A DNA stretch of 51,734 nucleotides from an uncultured Clostridia bacterium (GTDB lineage Bacteria; Bacillota; Clostridia; Oscillospirales; Acutalibacteraceae). Every line of letters starts with the position of its first letter. Positions within the stretch are counted from its first letter, which is position 1. This document shows, one piece after another, positions 1-6,725 of the stretch. The notes beneath the pieces are model-generated. The model searched no databases, was not told the origin of the DNA, and saw only the letters and a list, made by a program, of their open reading frames with translations. The stretch covers positions 1 to 51,734 of the forward strand of contig CANPXF010000017.1 in the NCBI GenBank assembly GCA_947585745.1, in the 5' to 3' direction. The translations under genes and the position numbers were made by a program.

Positions 1-22
1 ATATGCGGTTAATGAGTTTTTC

Positions 23-457
23 TTAAAGATAAAAGATTTTCTTTTTCAAACGCTCGGCGTATTTAAGTGCAGTATAAGCCCCGCCGTAATCCCGTATGGT
101 ATATCCGATAACAATATCGCTGTGCTCTACAATCCAGCGGTTTCTCGCTTTAATGGCCCCCTTATAATAAATACCAATCAATTCTTCAGGAATTATAACG
201 TCATCGTACATAAAATTGTAGTAGTCCCTGTTTTTGTTAATTTCCTTAGTCATATAAGGCTTAACGCAGATTAGCTTTATGTCGGGGCAGGAATTTTTCG
301 CTCTGCGGACAGCTGACGAGAATAAGCTGTCAAATTCTCCCATAGCTCCCGTATAGAACGTATCGCGCCCTAAAGCGACAGCGTCAGCTACCGCCCTATC
401 TAACTTATCGTCTATTTTGCTTAAAACATTTCTATGCCCAAACCCGCAACAAATCAT
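23..457 (-). CDS. SLOG-family (DUF1273/YpsA-like) Rossmann-fold protein
   Basis: Small protein of about 144 residues beginning MICCGFGHRNV. The early G-x-G-H-R motif and a later TGAMGEFDSLFSSAV segment resemble the nucleotide-binding loops of SLOG/DUF1273 proteins, a Rossmann superfamily related to LOG and DprA. The C-terminal IVGYTIRDYGGAYTALKYA segment fits the family's last beta-alpha unit. The frame stays open about 90 bases further upstream, but that stretch is an intrinsic terminator plus the 3' part of a structured RNA, so I place the start at 457. The start is shared with the truncated paralogue upstream and both lie 15 nt after a terminator U-tract. The ribosome binding site is weak. 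No ligand or cellular role can be read from the sequence; a nucleotide-derived ligand is a family-based inference. Confidence 0.72.
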   Translation of the reverse strand: MICCGFGHRNVLSKIDDKLDRAVADAVALGRDTFYTGAMGEFDSLFSSAVRRAKNSCPDIKLICVKPYMTKEINKNRDYYNFMYDDVIIPEELIGIYYKGAIKARNRWIVEHSDIVIGYTIRDYGGAYTALKYAERLKKKIFYL

Positions 458-471
458 AATTCTTACCAAAT

Positions 472-499
472 AAAAAAGGTGCGCACCGAAGCACGCACC
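472..499 (-). terminator. UUCG-tetraloop intrinsic terminator of RNA copy B
   Basis: Read on the minus strand, a 22-nt hairpin with nine pairs (two G-U) closes a C(UUCG)G tetraloop and is followed by six U. It lies between the promoter at 650-678 and the SLOG start at 457, so the gene should be transcribed mainly by read-through. Confidence 0.88.
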
Positions 500-643
500 G
501 AAAAACGCATCGCTTCTGTTACACCACATAACAAGCTTCCTATACAACAAAGTATGAAAAATTAAGCGTGCGTTTTTACCAAAGAGGGTAAAAACACATA
601 CTTTGCCGTAATAGGAATTAATTATTCACTTGTAATGTGGTGT
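472..643 (-). ncRNA. Structured RNA copy B (unknown class)
   Basis: A roughly 172-nt transcript is predicted from the promoter at 650-678 to the terminator U-tract. Nested perfect helices pair 635-645 with 519-529 (11 bp), 629-633 with 531-535, 611-617 with 537-543, 597-605 with 548-556 and 587-595 with 572-580. An 11-nt bulge sits only on the 5' side between the second and third helices. Copy A (824-1019) has the same order of helices, a similar one-sided bulge and the same terminator geometry with different bases. The rod shape loosely recalls 6S RNA, but the central bubble is one-sided, so I do not assign it to that class. Confidence 0.7.
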
Positions 644-649
644 AATGCT

Positions 650-678
650 ATTGTACCACTAAAAACGCTATTTGGCAA
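650..678 (-). promoter_or_regulatory. Sigma-A promoter of RNA copy B
   Basis: Minus strand -35 TTGCCA, 17-nt spacer, -10 TACAAT. The block TTTTAGTGGTACAATAGC is shared with the promoter of copy A, although the RNAs downstream barely resemble each other. Confidence 0.88.
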
Positions 679-686
679 TATATAAA

Positions 687-809
687 TCAATCGAAAGCCT
701 CGGTATAGAATGTATCGCGCCCTGAAGCGACAGCGTCAGCTACCGCTCTTTCTGACTCATCGTCTGTTTTGCTGAAAACATTTCTATGCCCAAACCCGCA
801 ACAAATCAT
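687..809 (-). pseudogene. Truncated SLOG-family copy (40 codons)
   Basis: The 40-codon ORF matches the first 40 residues of the intact SLOG protein at 23-457 at 31 positions, then ends in GRDTFYTEAFD and a stop. The stop lies just before the -35 of RNA copy B's promoter, so the rest of this copy is missing, consistent with a tandem duplication followed by deletion. An AGGA sits a few bases upstream of the ATG. It could still make a 40-residue peptide, but without most of the Rossmann fold it is probably a remnant. Confidence 0.75.
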
Positions 810-823
810 AATTCCTGCCAAAT

Positions 824-851
824 AAAAAAGCGCAGTTCCGAGGAACCGCGC
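824..851 (-). terminator. Intrinsic terminator of RNA copy A
   Basis: Minus strand: a 22-nt hairpin of nine pairs with a 4-nt loop, followed by six U. Length, stem, loop size and distance to the next ATG (15 nt) are identical to the terminator of copy B, although the stem sequence differs. Confidence 0.9.
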
Positions 852-1019
852 ATAAAACACAAACCTCAGATACTGCGACATATCTTTAGTAACCGTAACT
901 TGCATTCAGGAGACTTCGAGGCTTGTATTTTTACAAATACAAGTATCTCCTGAAAACAGCACAATAAACCGTACTTGAACGGAAGTTACGATAAATAACC
1001 AATTATTAAGATATGTCGC
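824..1019 (-). ncRNA. Structured RNA copy A (unknown class)
   Basis: A roughly 196-nt transcript is predicted. The perfect closing helix GCGACATATCTT/AAGATATGTCGC pairs 1008-1019 with 875-886. Further helices pair 983-990 with 894-901, 946-954 with 905-913 and 936-943 with 922-929, and a small extra hairpin lies at 969-982. A 12-nt one-sided bulge follows the closing stem. The RNA starts about 7 nt after its -10 box and runs into a strong terminator. No coding frame with a convincing ribosome binding site was seen inside it. Confidence 0.72.
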
Positions 1020-1025
1020 AAGGCT

Positions 1026-1054
1026 ATTGTACCACTAAAACTCGAATTTTGCAA
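1026..1054 (-). promoter_or_regulatory. Sigma-A promoter of RNA copy A
   Basis: Minus strand -35 TTGCAA, 17-nt spacer, -10 TACAAT. The predicted start near 1019 coincides with the first base of the closing helix. Confidence 0.88.
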
Positions 1055-1113
1055 CATAAAGGTTTCTAATAATTTTGCGATACAGGTTTTGAATTTTATT
1101 AAAAGCTTTTTTG

Positions 1114-1142
1114 TTGTAAAAAGGGTTAGTATATGTTAAAAT
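1114..1142 (+). promoter_or_regulatory. rimM-trmD promoter (extended -10)
   Basis: -35 TTGTAA, 17-nt spacer, extended -10 TGT-TAAAAT. It places the transcript start near 1149, which rules out the in-frame ATG at 1133 as the rimM start. Confidence 0.65.
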
Positions 1143-1159
1143 ACCCTCGGGTGATATTT

Positions 1160-1675
1160 ATGAAAAAACAGTACCTTGAAGTCGGAAAGGTGGTAGGCAC
1201 TCACGGAGTGCGGGGAGAGCTTAGAGTTAATCCGTGGTGCGACAGTCCCGATTTTCTTTCCTCTTTTAAAGCCCTTTATTTTGACGAGGGAAAAACAAAG
1301 CTTAAGGTAAAATGCCGTTCTCATAAAAACATAGTTCTCGTCGCCGTAGACGGCGTGTCTTCCATAGAAGACGCGGAAAAATTAAGAGGAAAAATTTTAT
1401 ATATAGACAGAAACGACGTAAAGCTTCCGAAAGGAAAGAATTTCGTTCAGGATTTAATCGGCTGTAAAGTGTTTGACGCTGATGATGAAAATGTTGAGTA
1501 CGGGGAAATTATTGATGTGTTTAAAACGGGCGCTAACGATGTGTATACCGTTAAAGCTTCAGACGGAAAAGAATATCTTGTCCCCGTTATTGACAGCGTT
1601 GTTATATTGAAAAACGTAGATGACGGAAAAATTTTTATAAGACCTATGAAGGGGCTTTTTTCAGATGAAGATTGA
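1160..1675 (+). CDS. rimM: Ribosome maturation factor RimM
   Basis: Protein of 171 residues. The N-terminal VGKVVGTHGVRGELRV is the RimM beta-barrel signature; the C-terminal half is a PRC-barrel domain (KGKNFVQDLIGCKVFDADDE, then YLVPVIDSVV). RimM assists 30S head assembly by binding ribosomal protein S19. An upstream in-frame ATG at 1133 lies inside the promoter -10, so the start at 1160 after GGGTGAT is chosen. The 3' end overlaps trmD by 11 nt, the usual arrangement. The rpsP and KH-protein genes that often precede it are absent; the structured RNA locus lies upstream instead. Confidence 0.95.
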   Translation: MKKQYLEVGKVVGTHGVRGELRVNPWCDSPDFLSSFKALYFDEGKTKLKVKCRSHKNIVLVAVDGVSSIEDAEKLRGKILYIDRNDVKLPKGKNFVQDLIGCKVFDADDENVEYGEIIDVFKTGANDVYTVKASDGKEYLVPVIDSVVILKNVDDGKIFIRPMKGLFSDED

Positions 1676-2414
1676 TTTAATTACGCTTTTTCCCGAAATG
1701 TGCGAGGCGGTTTTGGGCGAGAGTATTATCGGCAGAGCGAGAAAAAGCAACGCTATTGAAATTGAATGCCACCAGCTCAGAGATTACGCGCTTGATAAAC
1801 ACAGACGGGTTGACGACACCGTCTACGGAGGCGGAATGGGTATGCTTATGAAATGCGAGCCTATTGCGCTTTGCTTTGAGGATATATGTAAAAAACGGAA
1901 CTGCACGCCTTATTTTATATATATGTCGCCGCAGGCAAAGCCGTTAACTCAGGAAAGGCTCAAGGCGCTGTCGAATCTTGACAATATCTGCGTTCTTGCG
2001 GGACATTATGAGGGCGTTGACCAGAGGGTTATTGATGAATTTATTGACGAAGAAATTTCTATCGGAGATTATGTGCTGACGGGCGGAGAGCTTCCCGCCT
2101 TAGTGTTTATTGACGCGTTGTCAAGGCTTGCCCCCGGAGTACTTTCAAACAACGAGTGCTTTACCGAAGAAAGTCATTTTAACGGTCTTTTGGAATATCC
2201 GCAATACACAAAGCCTGTTTCCTGGCGGGGAATAGAGGTTCCGCCTGTTCTCTACAGCGGGGACCACGCGAAGGTTGACCGTTGGCGGTATGAGCAAAGT
2301 CTTATAAATACTGCCGTTAAACGCCCCGATATGCTTGAAAAAAATGAACTTTCAGAAGAGGATAAGGCGGTAATAAAGGAGTATTATGATAAGTCCGAAA
2401 GCCTGAATAAGTAA
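1665..2414 (+). CDS. trmD: tRNA (guanine-N1-)-methyltransferase TrmD
   Basis: Protein of 249 residues that methylates N1 of G37 in tRNAs with G36 using S-adenosylmethionine, preventing +1 frameshifts. The SPOUT trefoil-knot region is clear: YMSPQAKPLTQE, LAGHYEGVDQRVIDE and ISIGDYVLTGGELPALVFIDALSRLAPGVL, followed by the GLLEYPQYTKP segment. Length is normal. It is translationally coupled to rimM by an 11-nt overlap, and the two share one promoter. No terminator is obvious in the roughly 100 bases before the ptsH promoter. Confidence 0.97.
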   Translation: MKIDLITLFPEMCEAVLGESIIGRARKSNAIEIECHQLRDYALDKHRRVDDTVYGGGMGMLMKCEPIALCFEDICKKRNCTPYFIYMSPQAKPLTQERLKALSNLDNICVLAGHYEGVDQRVIDEFIDEEISIGDYVLTGGELPALVFIDALSRLAPGVLSNNECFTEESHFNGLLEYPQYTKPVSWRGIEVPPVLYSGDHAKVDRWRYEQSLINTAVKRPDMLEKNELSEEDKAVIKEYYDKSESLNK

Positions 2415-2508
2415 CAGTATTTTGCAGAATAAATTAGTTAAGTTGCACAAAGCAAAAATACATTAAAACAATTAAATTATTACTAAATCCGAAAATTATT
2501 TTTGAGTG

Positions 2509-2536
2509 TTGACGTTAAAAGGAAAAGTGATATAAT
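2509..2536 (+). promoter_or_regulatory. ptsH promoter
   Basis: -35 TTGACG, 16-nt spacer, -10 TATAAT, leaving a leader of about 75 nt before ptsH. Confidence 0.8.
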
Positions 2537-2617
2537 ATTAATAAATTGGAAATGCCCGAGTGGTATATTAAAAATACTATATGAGATACTATATAAGATT
2601 TAGAGAGGGTTTGACTT

Positions 2618-2881
2618 ATGTACGTTAAGGATGTTTTAGTTGAAAATAAAGCCGGTTTACACGCGCGTCCGGCAACTTTCTTCATTCAGAAAGCCAATGA
2701 GTATAAAGCTACTATTTGGGTGGAAAAGGAAGAGAGAAGAGTTAACGCTAAGAGTCTTCTCGGCGTACTTTCACTCGGCATTATCGGCGGAACGGATATT
2801 AAGATTATAGCCGATGGAGTTGATGAGCAGGAGGCAGTTGACGGCCTTGTCGCTCTCGTTGAATCAGGATTTACAGATTAA
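2618..2881 (+). CDS. ptsH: HPr family phosphocarrier protein
   Basis: Protein of 87 residues, the normal HPr length. The active-site histidine is His15 in AGLHARPAT, and the regulatory serine is Ser46 in NAKSLLGVLSLGI, the site used by HPr kinase/phosphorylase in Firmicutes. It should carry phosphate from enzyme I to sugar EIIA domains and, as HPr-Ser-P, act with CcpA in catabolite repression. No ptsI or hprK lies nearby and the gene is monocistronic between its own promoter and terminator. Both residues are kept, so a purely regulatory Crh-type protein lacking the histidine is unlikely. Confidence 0.9.
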   Translation: MYVKDVLVENKAGLHARPATFFIQKANEYKATIWVEKEERRVNAKSLLGVLSLGIIGGTDIKIIADGVDEQEAVDGLVALVESGFTD

Positions 2882-2899
2882 TCTGCATAAAAAGCTTTT

Positions 2900-2925
2900 C
2901 GGGCGGATTTTCCGCCCGTTTTTTA
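2900..2925 (+). terminator. ptsH intrinsic terminator
   Basis: Perfect hairpin CGGGCGGA / TCCGCCCG with a 3-nt loop, followed by TTTTTT. Confidence 0.92.
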
Positions 2926-3000
2926 CTTTATAAAAAAATCCTTATGTAAAAGGTAAAAACTGTAAAATTAAAATTTTTACTTTTTTAAAGAGAGATATTT

Positions 3001-4830
3001 ATGAACGAGAAATTGTCCGAGCTCAGAAAAAAGGCAATGGCGCTTCCGTTGTCGCCGGGTGTGTATATAATGCACAATAAAAGCGGTAAAATTATATATA
3101 TAGGAAAAGCAAAAGCGCTCAAAAACCGTGTTTCGCAGTATTTCGGTTCGCAGAACAACCACTCGGAAAAGGTTCGGCGTATGGTTGAAAATGTTGATTA
3201 CTTTGAGTATATTATCTGCGACAGCGAGTTTGAGGCGCTTATTCTTGAATGCAGTTTAATAAAACAACATTCCCCGAAATACAACATTTTGCTTAAAGAT
3301 GATAAAGGCTATTCGTATATAAGAGTAAGTCCCGATAAATGGCGTAAAATAACATATGAACTTCAGAAAACAAACGATGGCGCTCTCTATATAGGCCCCT
3401 ATAAAAACAGCTTCTATGTCAAACAATCGGTTGAGGAGGCCAATAAAATATTTAAGCTCCCTACCTGCAACCGAAAGTTTCCCGATGATTTCAGAAAAGC
3501 CCGCCCCTGCTTAAATTACCACATAAAACAATGCTTGGCTCCCTGTACGGGAAGAGTGAGCTTTAAGGAATACAATGAAAACGTCGAGCAGGCGCTTGAT
3601 TTTTTAAAGGGAGGAAGTACAAAATCTTTAAAACAGCTTACGGCAGAAATGGAAGAGGCATCCGAAAGCCTTGATTTTGAGCGCGCGGCGAAAATTCGTG
3701 ATAAAATTACTGCCGTCAAAAAGATGGCGGATAAACAGAAGGTCGTTTCCGTTAATGTTCCCGACCAGGATGTAATTGCATATTTTACCGACAGAGAACG
3801 AGGATGCTTTCAGATTTTCAGGTTTGAGGGAGGACGTCTGACCGACCACGAAAATTTTGTGGTAAATTCTCCTATGAACGACGGCGGAGAGCTTTCGCAG
3901 TTTATTTTAAGTTATTATTCTATGAACCGTGAAATTCCGAGGAATATAACGCTTGACAGAGAACTTGACGATAAAGAAGCCGTTGAAAAATGGCTTGGTG
4001 AGAAGCTCGGACGCAGGGTTTATATTACCAACCCGCAAAGGGGAGAGCAGGCACAGCTTGTTTCAATGTGCCGTAAAAACGCGGCGGAGGTTTTGGCGCA
4101 GATTAAGGGCAGAACGTCGCGTGAATATTCTGTGTTAGAGGAGCTTAAAAGTCTTTTGGGGCTTTCAAAAATTCCCGAATATATAGAATCTTACGATATT
4201 TCAAACCTTGCGGGTACGGAAAACGTAGCGGGAATGATAGTCTACGAGAACGGAAAACCGCTGAAAAAGGCATACAAAAAATTTAAAATAAAATCCTTTG
4301 AGGGACAGGACGATTACGCCTCAATGGCGGAGGTTCTGGACAGGCGTTTTACCGAGTATGAAAATCTAAAGGATACGGGAGAGGGCTTTGGCAGACTTCC
4401 CGATTTGATTTTGCTCGACGGCGGTAAAGGTCAGGTTTCGGCTGTTGAGCCGATACTCAAAAAGCACAACGTAAGCGTTCCCCTTTTCGGTATGGTGAAG
4501 GACGGAAACCACCGCACCCGCGCGATAACGGGAAACGGCGGTGAAATTACAATCAGCTCGCGCCGTTCGGTATTTACCTTTATAAGCAAGATGCAGGACG
4601 AGGTTCACAGGTTCTCAATCGGCTACCACCGCCAGCGCAGGAAAAATACGGCGTTTAAAAGCTCGCTTACCGATATTGACGGAATAGGCGAAACAAGGGC
4701 TAAGGCGCTTTTAAAGCATTTTCAGACTATAGCTAATATAAGAAACGCCGATTTAAAGGAGCTTGAGAACTGTCCGAGAATGACTCGCGACAGCGCTTTG
4801 GCAGTCTATAACTACTTTCATTCGGATTGA
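3001..4830 (+). CDS. uvrC: Excinuclease ABC subunit UvrC
   Basis: Protein of 609 residues and usual domain order. The N-terminal GIY-YIG nuclease (about 15-95; GVYIMHNKSGKIIYIGKAKALKNRV) makes the 3' incision. A UVR motif (about 205-240; LDFERAAKIRDKI) contacts UvrB. The RNase H-like domain (about 390-540; ESYDISNLAGTENVAGMIVYE, LPDLILLDGGKGQVSA) makes the 5' incision. A helix-hairpin-helix region (IDGIGETRAKALLKHF) closes the protein. It starts after AGAGAG. No other uvr gene is in the window; rsmD follows 36 nt downstream. Confidence 0.97.
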   Translation: MNEKLSELRKKAMALPLSPGVYIMHNKSGKIIYIGKAKALKNRVSQYFGSQNNHSEKVRRMVENVDYFEYIICDSEFEALILECSLIKQHSPKYNILLKDDKGYSYIRVSPDKWRKITYELQKTNDGALYIGPYKNSFYVKQSVEEANKIFKLPTCNRKFPDDFRKARPCLNYHIKQCLAPCTGRVSFKEYNENVEQALDFLKGGSTKSLKQLTAEMEEASESLDFERAAKIRDKITAVKKMADKQKVVSVNVPDQDVIAYFTDRERGCFQIFRFEGGRLTDHENFVVNSPMNDGGELSQFILSYYSMNREIPRNITLDRELDDKEAVEKWLGEKLGRRVYITNPQRGEQAQLVSMCRKNAAEVLAQIKGRTSREYSVLEELKSLLGLSKIPEYIESYDISNLAGTENVAGMIVYENGKPLKKAYKKFKIKSFEGQDDYASMAEVLDRRFTEYENLKDTGEGFGRLPDLILLDGGKGQVSAVEPILKKHNVSVPLFGMVKDGNHRTRAITGNGGEITISSRRSVFTFISKMQDEVHRFSIGYHRQRRKNTAFKSSLTDIDGIGETRAKALLKHFQTIANIRNADLKELENCPRMTRDSALAVYNYFHSD

Positions 4831-4866
4831 CAAAATAAAATACACATTCGTGTTGGGAGGACTATT

Positions 4867-5418
4867 ATGCGTGTTATAACAGGCGAGGCGCGCGGAAGAA
4901 AGCTGATAACTCTTGAAGGCGAGGACGTGCGCCCGACCACTTCAAAGGTGAAAGAGGCGGTTTTTTCCGCCATACAGTTTGATATTCAGGGAAGAATATT
5001 TCTCGATTTGTTTGCGGGAAGCGGTCAGATGGGGATTGAGGCGCTTAGCAGAGGAGCAAAATCCGCCGTGTTCGTGGATAACTCAAGAAAATCAATTGAT
5101 ATAATCAGAAAAAATCTAAATAACGCAGGTCTTTACAGCAGAGCAAAAATTTTTCACACGGACAGCTCCTCATATCTTGATATAACAGATGAAAATTTTG
5201 ACATTGTTTTTCTTGACCCGCCTTACGGAACGGGAATTTTGCAGAAGGTATTGCCCAAAATTGTCGAAAAGGTGAAAAAAACCGCCGTGATTATTGTAGA
5301 AAACCCAGAAAAAGAAGAAATTTTGCAAAATTATGGTGAATTTATGCTTGACAGACAGAAACACTATGGTAAAATAAAAATATCTATGTATCGGCACAAA
5401 GAATATATTCAGTCATAA
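4867..5418 (+). CDS. rsmD: 16S rRNA (guanine966-N2)-methyltransferase RsmD
   Basis: Protein of 183 residues. The N-terminal MRVITGEARGRKL and VRPTTSKVKEAVFSAI segments are typical of RsmD. The SAM-binding motif is FLDLFAGSGQMGIEALSRGA, and the catalytic N6/N2-methyltransferase motif IV is DPPYGTG. It methylates G966 in helix 31 of 16S rRNA. The start follows GGGAGG. The pairing rsmD-coaD is conserved in Firmicutes, and coaD begins 40 nt downstream. Confidence 0.95.
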   Translation: MRVITGEARGRKLITLEGEDVRPTTSKVKEAVFSAIQFDIQGRIFLDLFAGSGQMGIEALSRGAKSAVFVDNSRKSIDIIRKNLNNAGLYSRAKIFHTDSSSYLDITDENFDIVFLDPPYGTGILQKVLPKIVEKVKKTAVIIVENPEKEEILQNYGEFMLDRQKHYGKIKISMYRHKEYIQS

Positions 5419-5458
5419 ATTTACTTGACGACTGAAAATTTTAATCGGGAAGTTTCTT

Positions 5459-5947
5459 ATGAAAACAAAGGTAATTTGTCCGGGCAGTTTTGACCCTGTT
5501 ACGTTAGGACATATTGATATTATTACCAGGGCCTCAAAAATGTTTGACGAGGTTGTAGTGGGCGTTTTGAAAAATGCTGAAAAAACCCCTTGCTTTACCA
5601 CGGACGAGCGTATCTCTTTTTTGAGAGAGGCTGTAAACGGACTTGATAATGTCGAGATTGTCGGCTTTGACGGACTTCTTGCCGAATACGCCAAGGATAA
5701 GGGGATTACGGCGATAGTAAAAGGTCTGAGGGCGGTATCTGACTTTGAATATGAATTTCAGCAGGCTCTTACGAACAAAAAGCTTAACCCGAATCTTGAA
5801 ACTGTGTTTCTGACATGTAATTCCGAGTTTACTTATTTAAGCTCAAGTATGGTGAAACAGGTCGCGTCTTTAGGCGGAGATATAAGCTCTTTTGTTCCCG
5901 AGTGCGCGCACGATAAGATATTGAAAAGATTAAAAAATTTAAAATAA
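5459..5947 (+). CDS. coaD: Phosphopantetheine adenylyltransferase CoaD
   Basis: Protein of 162 residues, typical size. The nucleotidyltransferase signature CPGSFDPVTLGHIDII contains the TxGH motif, and the C-terminal YLSSSMVKQVASLGGDISSFVP contains the SSxVK/R motif that contacts ATP. It transfers AMP from ATP to 4'-phosphopantetheine to give dephospho-CoA in coenzyme A synthesis. It lies downstream of rsmD, and the next gene starts 13 nt after its stop, so the three probably form one operon. Confidence 0.97.
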   Translation: MKTKVICPGSFDPVTLGHIDIITRASKMFDEVVVGVLKNAEKTPCFTTDERISFLREAVNGLDNVEIVGFDGLLAEYAKDKGITAIVKGLRAVSDFEYEFQQALTNKKLNPNLETVFLTCNSEFTYLSSSMVKQVASLGGDISSFVPECAHDKILKRLKNLK

Positions 5948-5960
5948 TGGAGTGGAGAAA

Positions 5961-6416
5961 ATGAGAGTAGACGATTTAATTCTTGAATTACAGGATATGG
6001 TAAACAACGCCAAAGCGATGCCTCTTTCTAAGGACAGAAAGGTTTTAATTTCGGGCGAGAGAATTTTTGATATTCTCGACGAGATTGAGGATACCCTGCC
6101 GAGCGAAATCCGTCAGGCTAAAAACATCGTAGCCGACAGAGAGCAGATTTTGGCAGAGGCTAAAAACAACGGCGAGGAAATTATCCGCCAGGCTGAGGAA
6201 CGCCGTAGAATAATGGTTAGCGAAAGTGAAATTACCCGCGCCGCCGAGGCCCAGGCGAGAGAAATTATTTCAGACGCCAAGAAGAAGGCAAGCGAAGTTA
6301 CAAAGGCGGCCAATGAATATGTTGACGGCATTATGAAGCGCACCGATGATGTGGTAACCTCCTGCGCTCAGGAAATACGCAAAGCCCGTCAGAATTTTAA
6401 ATCAACCAAGAAATAA
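5961..6416 (+). CDS. Coiled-coil protein resembling ATP synthase b subunit
   Basis: Protein of about 151 residues (MRVDDLILELQDMVNNAK...). After roughly 50 residues it becomes a long, charged, alanine-rich helix (about 55-145) with heptad character (EQILAEAKNNGEEIIRQAEERRRIM...). This resembles the stalk of F-type ATPase b subunits and DivIVA-like proteins, but there is no membrane segment. A GTG at 5952 is in frame, but GGAG at 5949-5952 is spaced 8 nt from the ATG at 5961, which I prefer. Similar coiled-coil genes often follow coaD in Clostridia. Function unknown; a scaffold or division/envelope role is only a guess. Confidence 0.8.
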   Translation: MRVDDLILELQDMVNNAKAMPLSKDRKVLISGERIFDILDEIEDTLPSEIRQAKNIVADREQILAEAKNNGEEIIRQAEERRRIMVSESEITRAAEAQAREIISDAKKKASEVTKAANEYVDGIMKRTDDVVTSCAQEIRKARQNFKSTKK

Positions 6417-6429
6417 TGTAAAAATATTA

Positions 6430-6454
6430 CGGCTTTGTATTTTAGCCGCTTTTT
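6430..6454 (+). terminator. Weak hairpin after the coaD operon
   Basis: CGGCT/AGCCG stem with a 9-nt loop, then CTTTTT. Short stem, so moderate confidence. Confidence 0.5.
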
Positions 6455-6501
6455 GCCGTGTATTTACACTTATAAAAATTAAAATTTTTGTAAATAATTT
6501 G

Positions 6502-6550
6502 CACATAACCTTTTTTATTCGTCAGAATAAGGGGTTATGTGTAATTTTTT
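6502..6550 (+). terminator. Intrinsic terminator before mraZ
   Basis: CACATAACC pairs with GGTTATGTG, enclosing a second helix TTATTC/GAATAA, followed by AATTTTTT. It separates the coaD operon from the division cluster. Confidence 0.85.
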
Positions 6551-6607
6551 GTCTAAAATACTGCAAAACAGGTGTGCATATTTGGTAAAAATGCTGTAAC
6601 TTTTTTC

Positions 6608-6636
6608 TTGCAATTTCGTTTCTGATAAGGTATAAT
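6608..6636 (+). promoter_or_regulatory. mraZ promoter (division operon)
   Basis: -35 TTGCAA, 17-nt spacer, -10 TATAAT. The predicted start near 6643 lies directly before the first GTGGC box. Confidence 0.88.
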
Positions 6637-6645
6637 AATTACACG

Positions 6646-6691
6646 GTGGCAATTAGTGTCATAAAGTGGCTCTAAACGATTAACAAGTGGC
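6646..6691 (+). promoter_or_regulatory. MraZ operator: phased GTGGC boxes
   Basis: GTGGC at 6646, GTGTC at 6656 and GTGGC at 6666 lie at exact 10-bp intervals; a further GTGGC is at 6687. MraZ is known to bind short GTGG-type direct repeats with 10-bp phasing upstream of its own gene. Here the boxes sit just after the -10, consistent with autorepression. Confidence 0.8.
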
Positions 6692-6725
6692 ATTATACAT
6701 CAGAGATTGATAAGGAGGCGGTAAA

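Noticed and set aside
458..550. N-terminal extension of the SLOG protein to 550
   Set aside because: The extra residues are encoded by a terminator hairpin and the closing helix of the RNA, and homology between the two copies starts at the ATG at 457.
472..1019. The two structured RNAs as 6S RNA
   Set aside because: Size, rod shape and terminator fit roughly, but the bulge is one-sided rather than a symmetric open bubble and no sequence element of 6S RNA was recognised. Left as unknown class until a covariance search is done.
1133..1159. ATG at 1133 as rimM start
   Set aside because: It lies within the probable -10 box and has no ribosome binding site; the ATG at 1160 gives the normal N-terminus.
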